DNA from: Microterricola pindariensis
GTDB lineage: Bacteria; Actinomycetota; Actinomycetes; Actinomycetales; Microbacteriaceae
DNA: 47,683 nt
Direction: 5' to 3'
Assembly: GCF_002936985.1 (NCBI RefSeq)
Contig: NZ_MPZN01000025.1
Coordinates: 1 to 47,683, forward strand
Shown: positions 1 through 8,397 of the stretch, one piece after another
Layout of the letters: each line of letters opens with the position of its first letter
How positions within the stretch are numbered: position 1 is the first letter of the stretch
The notes under the pieces: generated by a model
Seen by the model: the letters and a program-made list of their open reading frames with translations, nothing else
Databases searched by the model: none
Told to the model about the DNA's origin: nothing
Position numbers and translations under genes: made by a program

Positions 1-404
1 CCGGCGGCCCCCGCGGCCCCGGCGGCCCCGGCGGCCCCGGCGTCCGGGGCGGCGGGCGCGGCGATCGTCGGGGGAGTCCAGTCGTCGGCATCCGCAATGG
101 GGGCCCGGCAGTGCACGCCGTACTGCTGGCCCTCGATGGTGCGGGTGAAGTACCACCAGTCGCCGCGGCGCACGGGCACGCTGAGGTCGGTCTCCTGTGT
201 GCGCGCCTTGATCTCCTCGAAGAGCTGCTCCTGCAGGATGCTCAGGTGGGAGGTGCGGGCCTTCGTGTACGCGTTCTCCGCGTGCAGGTGCGCCTGAACG
301 GCGGGGCTGTCTTTGTCGCGCATCCACTCGTAGTTGTCGACGTAGACGTCGCCGTGGTGAACGCGTTCCGTCGGAACCTGGGCGGCAAGCGGTGGCGTGA
401 GCAT
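1..404 (-). CDS. ptrB: Oligopeptidase B (S9A prolyl oligopeptidase family), N-terminal part only
   Basis: Reading leftward from ATG at 404-402 the frame is open to the window edge, so only about 134 N-terminal residues are present and the catalytic Ser-Asp-His domain lies outside. The visible part contains the family blocks HGDVYVDNYEWMRDKDSP, HLHAENAY and RGDWWYFTRTIEGQQYGVHCR, typical of the start of the beta-propeller of oligopeptidase B, a serine peptidase cutting after basic residues in short peptides. Odd feature: the linker after CRAP is followed by a Gly-Ala-Ala repeat (bases about 1-60) where relatives carry an ordinary acidic/proline loop. The start is supported by the hexamer TACCCT 6 nt upstream; there is no good Shine-Dalgarno. 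Confidence 0.85.
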   Translation of the reverse strand, partial: MLTPPLAAQVPTERVHHGDVYVDNYEWMRDKDSPAVQAHLHAENAYTKARTSHLSILQEQLFEEIKARTQETDLSVPVRRGDWWYFTRTIEGQQYGVHCRAPIADADDWTPPTIAAPAAPDAGAAGAAGAAGAA

Positions 405-410
405 GTCTTC

Positions 411-416
411 AGGGTA
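411..416 (-). promoter_or_regulatory. Putative -10 element (TACCCT) of a leaderless oligopeptidase B transcript
   Basis: TACCCT on the minus strand ends 6 nt before the ATG at 404. It fits the TANNNT-N6-start pattern seen repeatedly in the window. No clear -35 is visible. Confidence 0.45.
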
Positions 417-482
417 AGCCTGAAGCGCATCCGGTGGGTGGTTTCGCTCGCGAACGCGGGGGTGCGCGTGCAGAATGGGCGC

Positions 483-1007
483 ATGACGAGCGATTCCCCT
501 GCCCGCGCCGTGCCGCCCCCCGCCGAGCCCGGGCCGCGCGACCTCGACCGGCTGCTCGATTCCATCCGGGTCGCCGAGCGCTCCCGCAGCCATGGCAACC
601 ATCCCTTCGGGGCCGTGTTGACGGATGCCGCCGGCTCGGTGTTGCTCGAGGCCGAGAACACGGTCGTCACCACCGGGGACGCGACCGGCCACGCCGAGAC
701 CAACCTCGTGCGCCTGGCCTCCCGCGACTACACGCCGGCGGAGCTGGACTCGTGCACGCTGTACACGAGCTGCGAGCCGTGCGCGATGTGCTCCGGCGCG
801 ATCTACTGGTCCGGCATCGGCCGGGTCGTCTACGCGCTCGCCGAGGCGGAGCTGTACGCGATCACCGGCGCCAACCCGGAGAATCCCACCATGCGGCTGC
901 CCTGTCGCGAGGTGTTCGCCGCCGGGCAGCGCCCGACCGTCGTCGTCGGCCCGGCCGAGGCACTCGCCGCCGAGGCCCGCGCCGTGCACGACGGGTTCTG
1001 GGTGTAG
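483..1007 (+). CDS. Nucleoside/nucleobase deaminase (CDA-like zinc enzyme)
   Basis: 174 aa. The zinc site is complete: His70-Ala-Glu72 (GHAETN) supplies one ligand and the proton shuttle, and Cys97-Glu-Pro-Cys100 the other two. The SCEPCAMCSGAI form is that of the guanine deaminase/tRNA adenosine deaminase/CMP deaminase superfamily, so the protein hydrolytically deaminates a base or nucleoside in the cytosol; which one cannot be read from the sequence. The frame is open upstream to about 111, but that part overlaps the divergent oligopeptidase gene. The ATG at 483 is preceded by CAGAATGGGGC, a plausible leaderless promoter. The last codons and stop are duplicated immediately downstream (984-1053). 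Confidence 0.88.
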   Translation: MTSDSPARAVPPPAEPGPRDLDRLLDSIRVAERSRSHGNHPFGAVLTDAAGSVLLEAENTVVTTGDATGHAETNLVRLASRDYTPAELDSCTLYTSCEPCAMCSGAIYWSGIGRVVYALAEAELYAITGANPENPTMRLPCREVFAAGQRPTVVVGPAEALAAEARAVHDGFWV

Positions 1008-1053
1008 CCGCCCGCGTCGTGCATGACGCGTTCTGGGTGTAGCCGCCCGCGTC
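984..1053 (+). repeat. 35-bp tandem duplication across the deaminase stop codon
   Basis: Positions 984-1018 and 1019-1053 are identical at 33 of 35 bases (differences at the 6th and 11th positions). The first copy encodes the last residues VHDGFWV plus the stop; the second is a non-coding echo of them. Confidence 0.9.
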
Positions 1054-1060
1054 GCTCCCG

Positions 1061-1110
1061 CTGGTTGAGCTCGGCGAAACCCCGGGCCCGTTGGTTGAGC
1101 TTGTCGAAAC
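1061..1110 (+). repeat. Two copies of a TGGTTGAGC..GTCGAAAC repeat (REP-like)
   Basis: CTGGTTGAGCTCGGCGAAAC at 1061-1080 and TTGGTTGAGCTTGTCGAAAC at 1091-1110. Related copies occur at 6461-6482 (inside recQ) and as an inverted pair at 30611-30685. Confidence 0.75.
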
Positions 1111-1138
1111 CCGGCGAGCAACGGTAACTGTCCAGAGG

Positions 1139-1183
1139 ATTCCTTGGGTTGGGCTGCCGCCTTTCGCGACGCTGCGCGTCGCG
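1139..1183 (+). repeat. Hairpin-plus-tail repeat, copy 1
   Basis: ATTCCTTGGG is followed by the tail GGCTGCCGCCTTTCGCG (from 1152) and a GC hairpin, stem CGCGACG / CGTCGCG around the loop (about 1165-1183). Other copies are at 19550-19581, 39265-39327 and 41836-41905. Confidence 0.75.
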
Positions 1184-1204
1184 CAGGTCTGCTTGGATGG
1201 ACTC

Positions 1205-2635
1205 ATGAATCTTGAAGTCAGTGCCGATGTCTACACCACCGCCTACATCGAAGATTTCGCCCGCTTCATCCAGGCCTCGCCGTCGTCGTACCACGCGGCC
1301 GCCGAGGTCGCGCGGCGACTGGCTGAGGCCGGATTCACGGGCCTGGACGAGACGGCGGCGTGGCCGAGGCCCGCAGCGGATGCCGGTGCGAGCGACGACA
1401 ACACCAGCGACGACAGCAGCGACGACAACAGCGACGACAGCACCGACGGCGACGCCCCCGGCCGCTACTTCGTGGTGCGCGACGGCGCGATCATCGCGTG
1501 GGTGCAGCCCGCGGCATCCGGCCCCACCACCCCGTTCCGCATCCTCGGCGCGCACACCGACTCGCCCGGATTCAAGCTCAAGCCGAAGCCGACCACCGGG
1601 TCGAACGGCTGGCTGCAGGCCGGCGTCGAGGTCTACGGCGGCCCGCTACTGAACTCCTGGCTCGACCGCGAGCTCGAGCTCGCCGGCCGCCTCGTCACCC
1701 GCGACGGCCACGCACACCTGGTGCGCACCGGCCCGTTCCTGCGCATCCCGCAGCTCGCGATCCACCTCGACCGCGGCGTCAATGACGGCCTGACGCTCGA
1801 CAAGCAGCGGCACACCCAGCCGGTCTGGGGCATCGGCGACCCGATTGAGGCCGACCTCCTCGGCCACCTCGCCGGCCTCGCCGGGCTGAACCCCGAAGAC
1901 GTCGCCGGCTACGACATCCTCACCGCCGACACCGCGGCGCCCGCCCGCTTCGGCCTGAACGAGGCACTCTTCGCCTCCGGCCGCATGGACAACCTCAGCT
2001 CCGTCTACGCCGCCCTCGTCGCCCTGATCGACGTCGCCTCCCTCGCGACGGCGCCGAGCGGGGCGGATGCCGCAGCGCCCTCCCGCACGCCCGCAACCGT
2101 TCAGCACATCAGCGTGCTCGCCGCCTTCGACCACGAGGAGCTCGGCTCCGAGACCCGCTCTGGCGCCTCCGGCCCGTTCCTGGCCGACGTGCTCAGCCGC
2201 ATCGCCGACGGCCTCGGCGCGACCGCCTCGCAGCAGCTGCAGGCGTTCGCCGGCTCCTGGTGCGTCTCCGCCGATGCCGGCCACGCCGTGCACCCGAACT
2301 ACGGCGAGCGGCACGACCCGAACGTGCGCCCACACGCGGGCGGCGGACCGCTGTTGAAGATCAACGCCAACCAGCGCTACGCGACGGATGCCGCCGGCGC
2401 CGCCCTCTGGGTGCGCTCCTGCGCGGCGGCCGGCGTCTCGTTCCAGGAGTTCGTCTCGAACAACACCGTGCCGTGCGGCTCGACGATCGGACCGCTCACG
2501 GCCACCCGCCTCGGCATCCGCACCGTCGACGTCGGCGTGCCGCTGCTGTCGATGCACTCGGCCCGCGAGCTCGTGCACGTGGACGACGCCGTGGCGCTCA
2601 GCCGCGCCATCACCGCGTTCCTCCGCGGGGCATAG
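1205..2635 (+). CDS. apeB: M18 family aminopeptidase
   Basis: 476 aa from ATG 1205. Earlier in-frame starts would translate the repeats at 1091-1183, so they are rejected. M18 enzymes are cytosolic two-zinc aminopeptidases acting mainly on acidic N-termini. The metal and catalytic blocks are all present in order: GAHTDSPG (His ligand), RMDNLSS (bridging Asp), DHEELGSETRSGA (catalytic Glu and Glu ligand), SADAGHAVHPN (Asp ligand), RHDPNVRPHAGGGPLLK and MHSAREL (His ligand). It is longer than the usual ~430 aa partly because of a 25-residue Asp/Ser/Asn-rich insert at about residues 57-82 (bases about 1380-1455). It stands alone, between the deaminase and a small membrane protein. Confidence 0.93.
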   Translation: MNLEVSADVYTTAYIEDFARFIQASPSSYHAAAEVARRLAEAGFTGLDETAAWPRPAADAGASDDNTSDDSSDDNSDDSTDGDAPGRYFVVRDGAIIAWVQPAASGPTTPFRILGAHTDSPGFKLKPKPTTGSNGWLQAGVEVYGGPLLNSWLDRELELAGRLVTRDGHAHLVRTGPFLRIPQLAIHLDRGVNDGLTLDKQRHTQPVWGIGDPIEADLLGHLAGLAGLNPEDVAGYDILTADTAAPARFGLNEALFASGRMDNLSSVYAALVALIDVASLATAPSGADAAAPSRTPATVQHISVLAAFDHEELGSETRSGASGPFLADVLSRIADGLGATASQQLQAFAGSWCVSADAGHAVHPNYGERHDPNVRPHAGGGPLLKINANQRYATDAAGAALWVRSCAAAGVSFQEFVSNNTVPCGSTIGPLTATRLGIRTVDVGVPLLSMHSARELVHVDDAVALSRAITAFLRGA

Positions 2636-2671
2636 CGCCGGATCTTTACGCAGCACGCCATACTTGGCGCC

Positions 2672-2902
2672 ATGGATCTGAGCATCGAAGGCCTCGGCGG
2701 CGGCGGAATCTGGTTCACCCTTTCGCTCATCAATGCGGGGCTGGCGGAGTCGAAAGGGCGCGGCCGTTTCAACTGGTGGCTGCTCTCACTGCTGCTCGGG
2801 CCGATCGCCACGCTGCTGATCGTGGTCATGCCGCGCGGCCCCTTTGTCGACGAGCTGCCCGGGGCCCAGGCTGAAGCCGGGCAGCTGAGCACGCAGTCCT
2901 GA
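2672..2902 (+). CDS. Small hypothetical membrane protein
   Basis: 76 aa. One strong hydrophobic stretch (WWLLSLLLGPIATLLIVVM, about residues 33-51) is preceded by a short amphipathic segment and followed by an acidic, Gln/Ser-rich tail. I recognise no named domain, but the layout of a helix ending in GP.ATL.I is common in small actinobacterial membrane proteins. The start is supported by CATACT ending 7 nt upstream (2659-2664). The gene lies 36 nt after the aminopeptidase and may be transcribed separately. Confidence rests on plausible composition and promoter, not on homology. Confidence 0.6.
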   Translation: MDLSIEGLGGGGIWFTLSLINAGLAESKGRGRFNWWLLSLLLGPIATLLIVVMPRGPFVDELPGAQAEAGQLSTQS

Positions 2903-2953
2903 CGGGTGCTGCCGGATTCGGGCGGAGCTGTTCGCACTGACAGGGTTCGGCAT

Positions 2954-2959
2954 TAGAGT
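2954..2959 (+). promoter_or_regulatory. Putative -10 (TAGAGT) of the NmrA-like gene
   Basis: TAGAGT ends 6 nt before the ATG at 2966 with no Shine-Dalgarno between, consistent with a leaderless mRNA. Confidence 0.5.
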
Positions 2960-2965
2960 GCCCCC

Positions 2966-3820
2966 ATGACGCGCATCGGCATCACAGGATCCACCGGCTA
3001 CATCGGCGGCCTCGTCACCAAAGCCCTGGTTGCGGGGCCGGTGCCAGACCAGACGCTTCGGCTCATCACGCGTGACCCGGCCAGGCTGCCGAGCCTCGAC
3101 GGGGTCGCCAACGGCGACGTGCTCTCAGCGATCGAGGTGGTCCAGGCCTCCTACGACTCGGTCACGGCCGTCGACCTCGGCGAGCTCGACGTCGTCTTCA
3201 TGGTGTCGGCGACCGAGTCGGCCGACCGGCGCGAGCAGCACCGCCAGTTCGTGCGAGCCGCCACAAACGCCGGCGTCCCGCACATCGTCTACACCTCGTT
3301 CGTCGGGGCCGATCCCGGGGCGACGTTCACCCTCGCACAGGACCACGCCTACACGGAGGAGGTCATCCGGGCCAGCGGCATGCGCTTCACCTTCCTCCGA
3401 GACAACCTCTACCTTGACCTGCTGCCGCACTTCGCCGACGAGAACGGCGTGATCCGCGGCCCGGCCGGGCAGGGGCGGGTCGCCGCGGTGGCGCGCGCGG
3501 ATGTCGCGGATGCCGCCGTCGCCGTCATCCGCGACCTGCCGTCCCACCTGGACGCGACGTACACTCTCACCGGGCCGGAGGCGCTCACCCTCGACGAGAT
3601 CGCTGCGGCCACGGGGCTGACCTTCCAGAACGAGACGATCGAGGAGGCCTATGCCTCGCGCGCCCACTACGGGGTGGAGCAGTGGCAGCTGGACGCCTGG
3701 GTGAGTACATACACGGCGATCGCCGACGGCTCGCTGGCCGCGGTGAGCAACGATGTACGCCGGCTCACCGGGCACCCGGCGCGCAGCCTCGCAGACCTGC
3801 TGCCGCCCGCGCCGGGCTAG
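2966..3820 (+). CDS. NmrA-like NAD(P)-binding protein (atypical SDR)
   Basis: 284 aa. The N-terminal Rossmann motif GITGSTGYIG (residues 5-14) and the later VPHIVYTSFVGADPGATFTL and FLRDNLYLDLL blocks match the NmrA/NAD(P)H:quinone oxidoreductase-like (QorB, azoB type) atypical SDRs. These bind NADP(H) and act as redox sensors or as reductases of quinones or azo compounds. The sequence does not decide between enzyme and sensor. The gene is single, with its own putative leaderless promoter, and is followed by a repeat-filled 490-bp gap. Confidence 0.82.
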   Translation: MTRIGITGSTGYIGGLVTKALVAGPVPDQTLRLITRDPARLPSLDGVANGDVLSAIEVVQASYDSVTAVDLGELDVVFMVSATESADRREQHRQFVRAATNAGVPHIVYTSFVGADPGATFTLAQDHAYTEEVIRASGMRFTFLRDNLYLDLLPHFADENGVIRGPAGQGRVAAVARADVADAAVAVIRDLPSHLDATYTLTGPEALTLDEIAAATGLTFQNETIEEAYASRAHYGVEQWQLDAWVSTYTAIADGSLAAVSNDVRRLTGHPARSLADLLPPAPG

Positions 3821-3937
3821 CCGATTCTCTCTCAGCGATCAGTCCCGTCACTCCCATCGGCTCCGCTGGCGAGGCCAGACGAAACAGCCCCGCTCGTTGA
3901 GCCTGCCCCACATCGGATGAGGGAGCCTGCCCCACGT

Positions 3938-4189
3938 CGGCTGAGCGAGCGAGGAACGAGAGACCGAAGCCCGGCTTCCGACCTGTTCGCGTCGCCGTGC
4001 CGCTGGTTGAGTCTCCCGCGAGCGTCACCTGTCTCACGCCGTGTCGGGGCTTCGGTCGCTGGCGCTCCCTCCAGCCGGCGTGCAACTCTAGAGCCCCTCT
4101 CCCCACGTTGGCCGGGCCACTCTTCCCGCGTCGGCTGGGCCCTCTCTCCACGTCGGCTGAGGGAGCGAGGAACGAGCGACCGAAGCCCG
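3938..4189. repeat. Palindromic-repeat block in the 3821-4311 intergenic gap
   Basis: This 491-bp gap holds no credible gene. It contains copies of one palindromic family: CGGCTGAGCGAGCGAGGAAC.. at 3938-3973, a near copy at 4154-4189, and an inverted copy beginning GGGCTTCGGTCGCTGGCGC at 4047-4077. The same family fills 8942-9230 and recurs at 42760-42787. A TGGTTGAG repeat fragment lies at about 4003-4012. Confidence 0.75.
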
Positions 4190-4253
4190 GTTTCCCGCCC
4201 GAACGCGGCGCCACTTCCGACGCTACCGCACCCCACCGACACTGCGTGAAAAG

Positions 4254-4262
4254 TTATCCACA
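4254..4262 (+). promoter_or_regulatory. Perfect DnaA-box-type 9-mer (TTATCCACA) upstream of the HNH gene
   Basis: TTATCCACA lies 49 nt upstream of the start at 4312. An identical 9-mer lies upstream of the DUF559 nuclease (33421-33429). A functional role is not shown. Confidence 0.45.
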
Positions 4263-4299
4263 TCAGGCATTTTTCTCGGGATTCACTTGCATTCCGCCG

Positions 4300-4305
4300 T
4301 AGAAT
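4300..4305 (+). promoter_or_regulatory. Putative -10 (TAGAAT) of the HNH endonuclease gene
   Basis: TAGAAT ends 6 nt before ATG 4312. A GGAG sits in the spacer, so either leaderless or SD-led initiation is possible. Confidence 0.5.
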
Positions 4306-4311
4306 TGGAGC

Positions 4312-5730
4312 ATGGAAAACGCGGCGGGGCAGCTGGCAGAGGCACAGTCTCTCCTGGCCCGCGCACTCGCCGGCTCCGATGAGCGGATGCTGCGCGATGA
4401 CGCCCTGCTCGAGCTCACCGCGACGGCCGAGGCTGTCGGCCGGCTCGCCGACGCGCTCCGCATCCGCGCCGCCGGCGAGGTCGCGTTCCGCTCCCGCCGG
4501 GAGCTCGGCGAGGACCGCTTGTCGGCCAGGAAGGGCTGCCGCAACGGGGTCGAGCTCCTCGCCCGGACCACCCTGGCCTCCGAGCGCAGCCTCACCCAGC
4601 GGATGCGCCTCGGGGCGGCGACCCGCGCCCGCACCGCACTGACCGGCGACACGATGCCGGCCCGCTTCGAACAGGTCGCCGACGCCCTCCGCTCCGGCAC
4701 CCTCGGCTACGACAGCGCGGCGGCGATCATCGACACCCTCGACCCCATCCGCGGCCGGGTCGGCGACCTCAACGTCGAGCTCGCCGAGCAGGCGCTCGTC
4801 GCCGCGGCGACCCGCCCCACCGTGGAGTCCCCGCTGCCGTTTGCCGCCGACGAGGTCCGCGGCCAGGCCCGGGTCTGGGAGAGCGTCCTCGACGAGGACG
4901 GCACGATCCCGGCCGAGGAGCGGGCGATGGCCGCCCGCGGCATCAGTGGCGGGCTGACCCGGGACGGGCTGGTGCACCGCAGGATGGCGTTGCTGCCGGA
5001 GGTCGACGCGAAGTTCGAGACCCTGCTGAACGCGTACCTGAGCCCGCGCTCGAAGCCCAGCTTCGCCGAGGCCGACCCGGACCAGCCGAAGGACCCGCGC
5101 GCCACCGCGCAGGCCCGGCACGACGTGTTCGCGAGTCTGATCGACGGGGCCGCCCGCAGCGCGGCCGCCCCGACGATGGGCGGGGCGGCCCCGACGGTGC
5201 TGGTGTCGGTGCGGCAGGCCGACCTCGATGCCCACAGCGGGTCCGGGTTCATCGAGGGCTGCGAGGCGCCGATCTCCCTCCGCGCGATCGAGCAGTTCAT
5301 CTGCGCGGGCGGGCAGCAGCACGTGCTGATCGACGACGACGGGCGCCTGGTCAGCCTGAGCAGCACCGATCGGGTGTTCAACGCGGCGCAGCGGCGGGCG
5401 ATCAGCCTCCGCGATGGCGGCTGCATCATCCCCGGCTGCACGATCCCGGCGGCCTGGTCGGAGATCCACCACGTGATCGCGTACCGGGACGGCGGGGAGA
5501 CCGAGACCTGCAATGGGGTGCTGCTCTGCTGGTTCCACCACCGCACGATCGAGACGAGCGGCTGGCTGATCCTGATGATCGACGGCGTCCCGTTCGTGAA
5601 GCCGCCGCCCTGGCTCCGGAACGGCCGCACCGACGCCGAGACGCCGTGGCGAAGATCCACCAAGTCCCGCACCCAGCTGGCCGACCTCCTCGAGCGCCAG
5701 CGGGAGCGCCAGCCCGTCCTCGTCGAGTAG
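4312..5730 (+). CDS. DUF222 / HNH endonuclease domain protein (13E12-like)
   Basis: 472 aa. A long alpha-helical DUF222 region (about residues 1-340) is followed by an HNH nuclease core (about 366-412): DGGCIIPGC carries the paired structural cysteines, AAWSEIHHVI the catalytic His pair, then CNGVLLCWFHH the Asn and last His. The family is abundant and multicopy in Actinobacteria, usually annotated HNH endonuclease. Its role is unsettled, with ideas ranging from selfish nuclease to DNA repair. The HNH residues are intact, so the protein should be nuclease-competent. It is flanked by palindromic repeats and a DnaA-box 9-mer on the 5' side. No partner or inhibitor gene is visible. Confidence 0.92.
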   Translation: MENAAGQLAEAQSLLARALAGSDERMLRDDALLELTATAEAVGRLADALRIRAAGEVAFRSRRELGEDRLSARKGCRNGVELLARTTLASERSLTQRMRLGAATRARTALTGDTMPARFEQVADALRSGTLGYDSAAAIIDTLDPIRGRVGDLNVELAEQALVAAATRPTVESPLPFAADEVRGQARVWESVLDEDGTIPAEERAMAARGISGGLTRDGLVHRRMALLPEVDAKFETLLNAYLSPRSKPSFAEADPDQPKDPRATAQARHDVFASLIDGAARSAAAPTMGGAAPTVLVSVRQADLDAHSGSGFIEGCEAPISLRAIEQFICAGGQQHVLIDDDGRLVSLSSTDRVFNAAQRRAISLRDGGCIIPGCTIPAAWSEIHHVIAYRDGGETETCNGVLLCWFHHRTIETSGWLILMIDGVPFVKPPPWLRNGRTDAETPWRRSTKSRTQLADLLERQRERQPVLVE

Positions 5731-6000
5731 GGCGCCGGCCGAGTCGAACCACACCCGCCCACCGGTCAACTGCCGAGCCCGTGCCCGAGATCTACTCGAT
5801 GAGTGAGTCCGCAGGATCTCGACCCGGGTGGCCCGTTCTCGTCGATGCGAACCAGCGGTGCGGTCCCGCCACTCGATTCGACAGGTTCGCCCGGACAGAT
5901 CGATGCGCGGTCGTCGTCCGGGTGAGCACGAGCTGGACGAGGGCATGACGAGGCACGGCCTAGGCGCCGCCTGTACCTGTACCTGTGCGGCGCAGCCGGG

Positions 6001-8325
6001 TCAGGCCTGCAGCGCCAGGGTGAACGGCAGCACCGCGCCGGCCCCGCGCTGGCGCAGCAGCCGACCGGCGATGGTCAGGGTCCACCGGCTGTCGGCGATG
6101 TCGTCGACGAGCAGGATGGGACGGCCAGCGTACTGTTCCAGTGCGGAGGCTAGCTCCGGTCCGACGGCGAAACGGTCCCAGACGTTGGAGAGCCGGTAGG
6201 CGCTGTTGCCGCCGGAGCCCCCGGTCGGGCCCCCGTTGGCCCAGTCCAGGGTGCCGAGCAGTGGCAGCCGGCCGCGCTCAGAGATGGCCTGCGCCACCGA
6301 GCCGACGAGCTGCGGATGCCGGCGCGACGGCATCGCGACGACCGCGGCCGGGCGCTCCTCCCAACCCCACTCGGCGAGCACCCGCACGCAGGCCTGCAGG
6401 AGGGCAGGCGTCGCCGGGGCGTCGCTCGGGCTGGCATCGTGGGGGGAGCCAAACTCTCCCGCTGCTTGAGCCTGTCGAAACGCCTCCTGCTCGGCGGCGC
6501 TCGGAGCGAAGATCGCCCGCAGTGGGCCGCCCCAGCCGAGGTCGCTCAGCCGGGCCAGCGCCCGGCCGGGCTCCAGCCGCTCGCCGGGTGGGATGTTGCC
6601 CTTCACCGGCACGCCGAGCGAGGCCACCCCGGTGGGCCACTGGGCGCGCGGCTCGATGGCCACGCCGACGCGGTCGAGGGAAGCGCTGGCGCTGGCCGCG
6701 GCATCCGCGGCCACATCAACCGGGTACCAGATGCCCGCACAGTTGTCGCAGCGCCCGCACGGCACCGCGGTGTCGTCGTCGAGGGCGCGCTGCAGGAACG
6801 CCATCCGGCACTCCGTGGTGCGCTCGTACTCGATCATGGAGCGCTGCTCGGCGACGCGCTCGGCGGCGATGCGCGCGTAACGCTCCCGGTCGTAGACCCA
6901 CGGCTGCCCGGTGGAGCTCCAGCCGCCCTGCACCCGGCGCACGGCGCCGTCGACGTCGAGCACCTTGAGCAGCAGTTCCAGCCGGGAGCGGCGCAGGTCG
7001 ACGATGGACTCCAGCGCCGGGGTGGAGAGGGGCCGCTCGCTCTGCGCGAGCGCGCTCAGCACGGCCTGAGCCTTCTCCTCGTCGGGCATCGAGGAAGTGG
7101 CGAAGTACGTCCAGATCGCCTCGTCTTCGACGCCGGGCAGCAACAGAACGTCGGCGTTGTCGGTGGCGCGGCCGGCGCGGCCGACCTGCTGGTAGTAGGC
7201 GACGGGGGAGGAGGGGGCGCCGAGGTGCAGCACGAACCCGAGGTCGGGCTTGTCGAAGCCCATGCCGAGCGCACTGGTGGCGACGAGTGCCTTGAGCTCG
7301 TTGCGCTTCAGCTGGCCCTCGAGCGCCTCCCGCTCGTCGGTGTCGGTCTGCCCGGTGTACGCGTAGACGGAATGGCCGGCCTCGCGCAGCAGCCGGGCGG
7401 TGTCCTCGGCAGCGGCGACGGTCAGCGAGTAGATGATGCCGCTGCCGGGCAACTCGGCCAGGTGGCTGAGCAACCAGGCCATGCGCGCCTTCGCGTCGGG
7501 CAGGCGCAGCACGCCGAGGCGCAGCGAGGCGCGCGCGAGTGGGCCGCGGATGGTGAGCACCGGGGCGGCGTCGGCCGGGTCGCCGTGCGAGGCAGCCACG
7601 GAGAGCTGCTCGGCGACATCCGTCACCACACGGCTGTTGGCGGTCGCCGTCGTCGCGAGCACGGGCACGCCGGCCGGCATCTCGGCGATCAGCTCGCGCA
7701 GACGCCGGTAGTCGGGGCGGAAGTCGTGGCCCCAGTCGCTGATGCAGTGCGCCTCGTCGACGACGAGCAGGCCGACCCGGTCGATCAGCGCGGGCAGCTG
7801 CTCGTCGCGGAAGCGCGGGTTGTTCAGGCGCTCGGGGGAGACGAGCAGCACGTCGACCTCGTCGGCGCGCAGTTGCTCGAGCACGGCGCCCCACTCGTGG
7901 GCGTTGGCGGAGTTGATTGAGACGGCGCGCACCCCGGCACGGGCGGCGGCGGCCACCTGGTCGCGCATGAGGGCGAGCAGCGGCGAGACGAGGATGGTGG
8001 GGCCGGCCCCGGCGTCGCGCAGAAGCTTGGTGGCCACGAAGTAGACCGCGGACTTGCCCCAGCCGGTGCGCTGCACGACGAGGGCGCGGCGGCGCTCGGC
8101 GACGAGGGCCTGGATCGCCTCGAACTGGCCGTCGTGGAAGTCGGCGTCCGGCCGCCCGACGAGGGCGCGCAGCGCGGCGAGGGCGGCGGGGCGGATGCCG
8201 CCGGCACCAGAGTCGGGGGAGTAGGCGGCGGCCGCGGGCTGCTCGGCGCTCTGCACGTCTGTGTTCTGCACGTCGGCGTTCTGCACGTCTGTGTTTTGCA
8301 CGTCTGCGTTCTGCATGTTGTTCAC
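6001..8325 (-). CDS. recQ: RecQ-family DNA helicase with C-terminal phosphoribosyltransferase-like domain
   Basis: 774 aa from GTG 8325 (ATG 8316 is an equally good start). Superfamily-2 helicase motifs: QRTGWGKS (Walker A, about 85-92), DEAH at 190-193 in VVDEAHCISDWGHDFRP, TATAN (motif III), GMGFDKPDLGFVLHLGAP and QQVGRAGR (motifs V/VI). A zinc-binding CGRCDNC follows. There is no HRDC domain. The last ~130 residues instead resemble a PRTase fold, ending in ILLVDDIADSRWT, which has the shape of a PRPP loop. Such fusions are known in actinobacterial RecQ-like proteins; the tail's function is not established. Odd: a QN(A/T)DV repeat at the N-terminus and a REP-type sequence inside the linker (6461-6482). 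Confidence 0.9.
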   Translation of the reverse strand: MNNMQNADVQNTDVQNADVQNTDVQSAEQPAAAAYSPDSGAGGIRPAALAALRALVGRPDADFHDGQFEAIQALVAERRRALVVQRTGWGKSAVYFVATKLLRDAGAGPTILVSPLLALMRDQVAAAARAGVRAVSINSANAHEWGAVLEQLRADEVDVLLVSPERLNNPRFRDEQLPALIDRVGLLVVDEAHCISDWGHDFRPDYRRLRELIAEMPAGVPVLATTATANSRVVTDVAEQLSVAASHGDPADAAPVLTIRGPLARASLRLGVLRLPDAKARMAWLLSHLAELPGSGIIYSLTVAAAEDTARLLREAGHSVYAYTGQTDTDEREALEGQLKRNELKALVATSALGMGFDKPDLGFVLHLGAPSSPVAYYQQVGRAGRATDNADVLLLPGVEDEAIWTYFATSSMPDEEKAQAVLSALAQSERPLSTPALESIVDLRRSRLELLLKVLDVDGAVRRVQGGWSSTGQPWVYDRERYARIAAERVAEQRSMIEYERTTECRMAFLQRALDDDTAVPCGRCDNCAGIWYPVDVAADAAASASASLDRVGVAIEPRAQWPTGVASLGVPVKGNIPPGERLEPGRALARLSDLGWGGPLRAIFAPSAAEQEAFRQAQAAGEFGSPHDASPSDAPATPALLQACVRVLAEWGWEERPAAVVAMPSRRHPQLVGSVAQAISERGRLPLLGTLDWANGGPTGGSGGNSAYRLSNVWDRFAVGPELASALEQYAGRPILLVDDIADSRWTLTIAGRLLRQRGAGAVLPFTLALQA
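6461..6482 (+). repeat. REP-like repeat inside the recQ coding sequence
   Basis: GCTGCTTGAGCCTGTCGAAA matches the intergenic TGGTTGAGC..GTCGAAAC family. It is read in the antisense frame of recQ as part of AFRQAQAAG in the linker between helicase and PRTase-like parts. Confidence 0.65.
8251..8310 (-). repeat. Four 15-bp tandem repeats encoding QN(A/T)DV
   Basis: Units at 8251, 8266, 8281 and 8296 vary CTGCACGTCTGTGTT. They add a flexible QNADV/QNTDV segment to the N-terminus of the RecQ-like protein, a likely site of copy-number variation. Confidence 0.9.
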
Positions 8326-8397
8326 GGCTACAGCCTGACAGACGCCGCTGACATCGTGCCCCGCACACGGCCAATCGCGCGGCCGGAGAAGCCGGAG

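Noticed and set aside
4254-4262. Replication origin suggested by DnaA-box 9-mers
   Set aside because: Only single boxes far apart, no cluster, no AT-rich unwinding region and no dnaA/dnaN.
3832-5946. 704-codon open frame on the minus strand
   Set aside because: Antisense to the DUF222/HNH gene and repeats; Arg/Gly/Ala-rich composition with no domain, an artefact of high GC.
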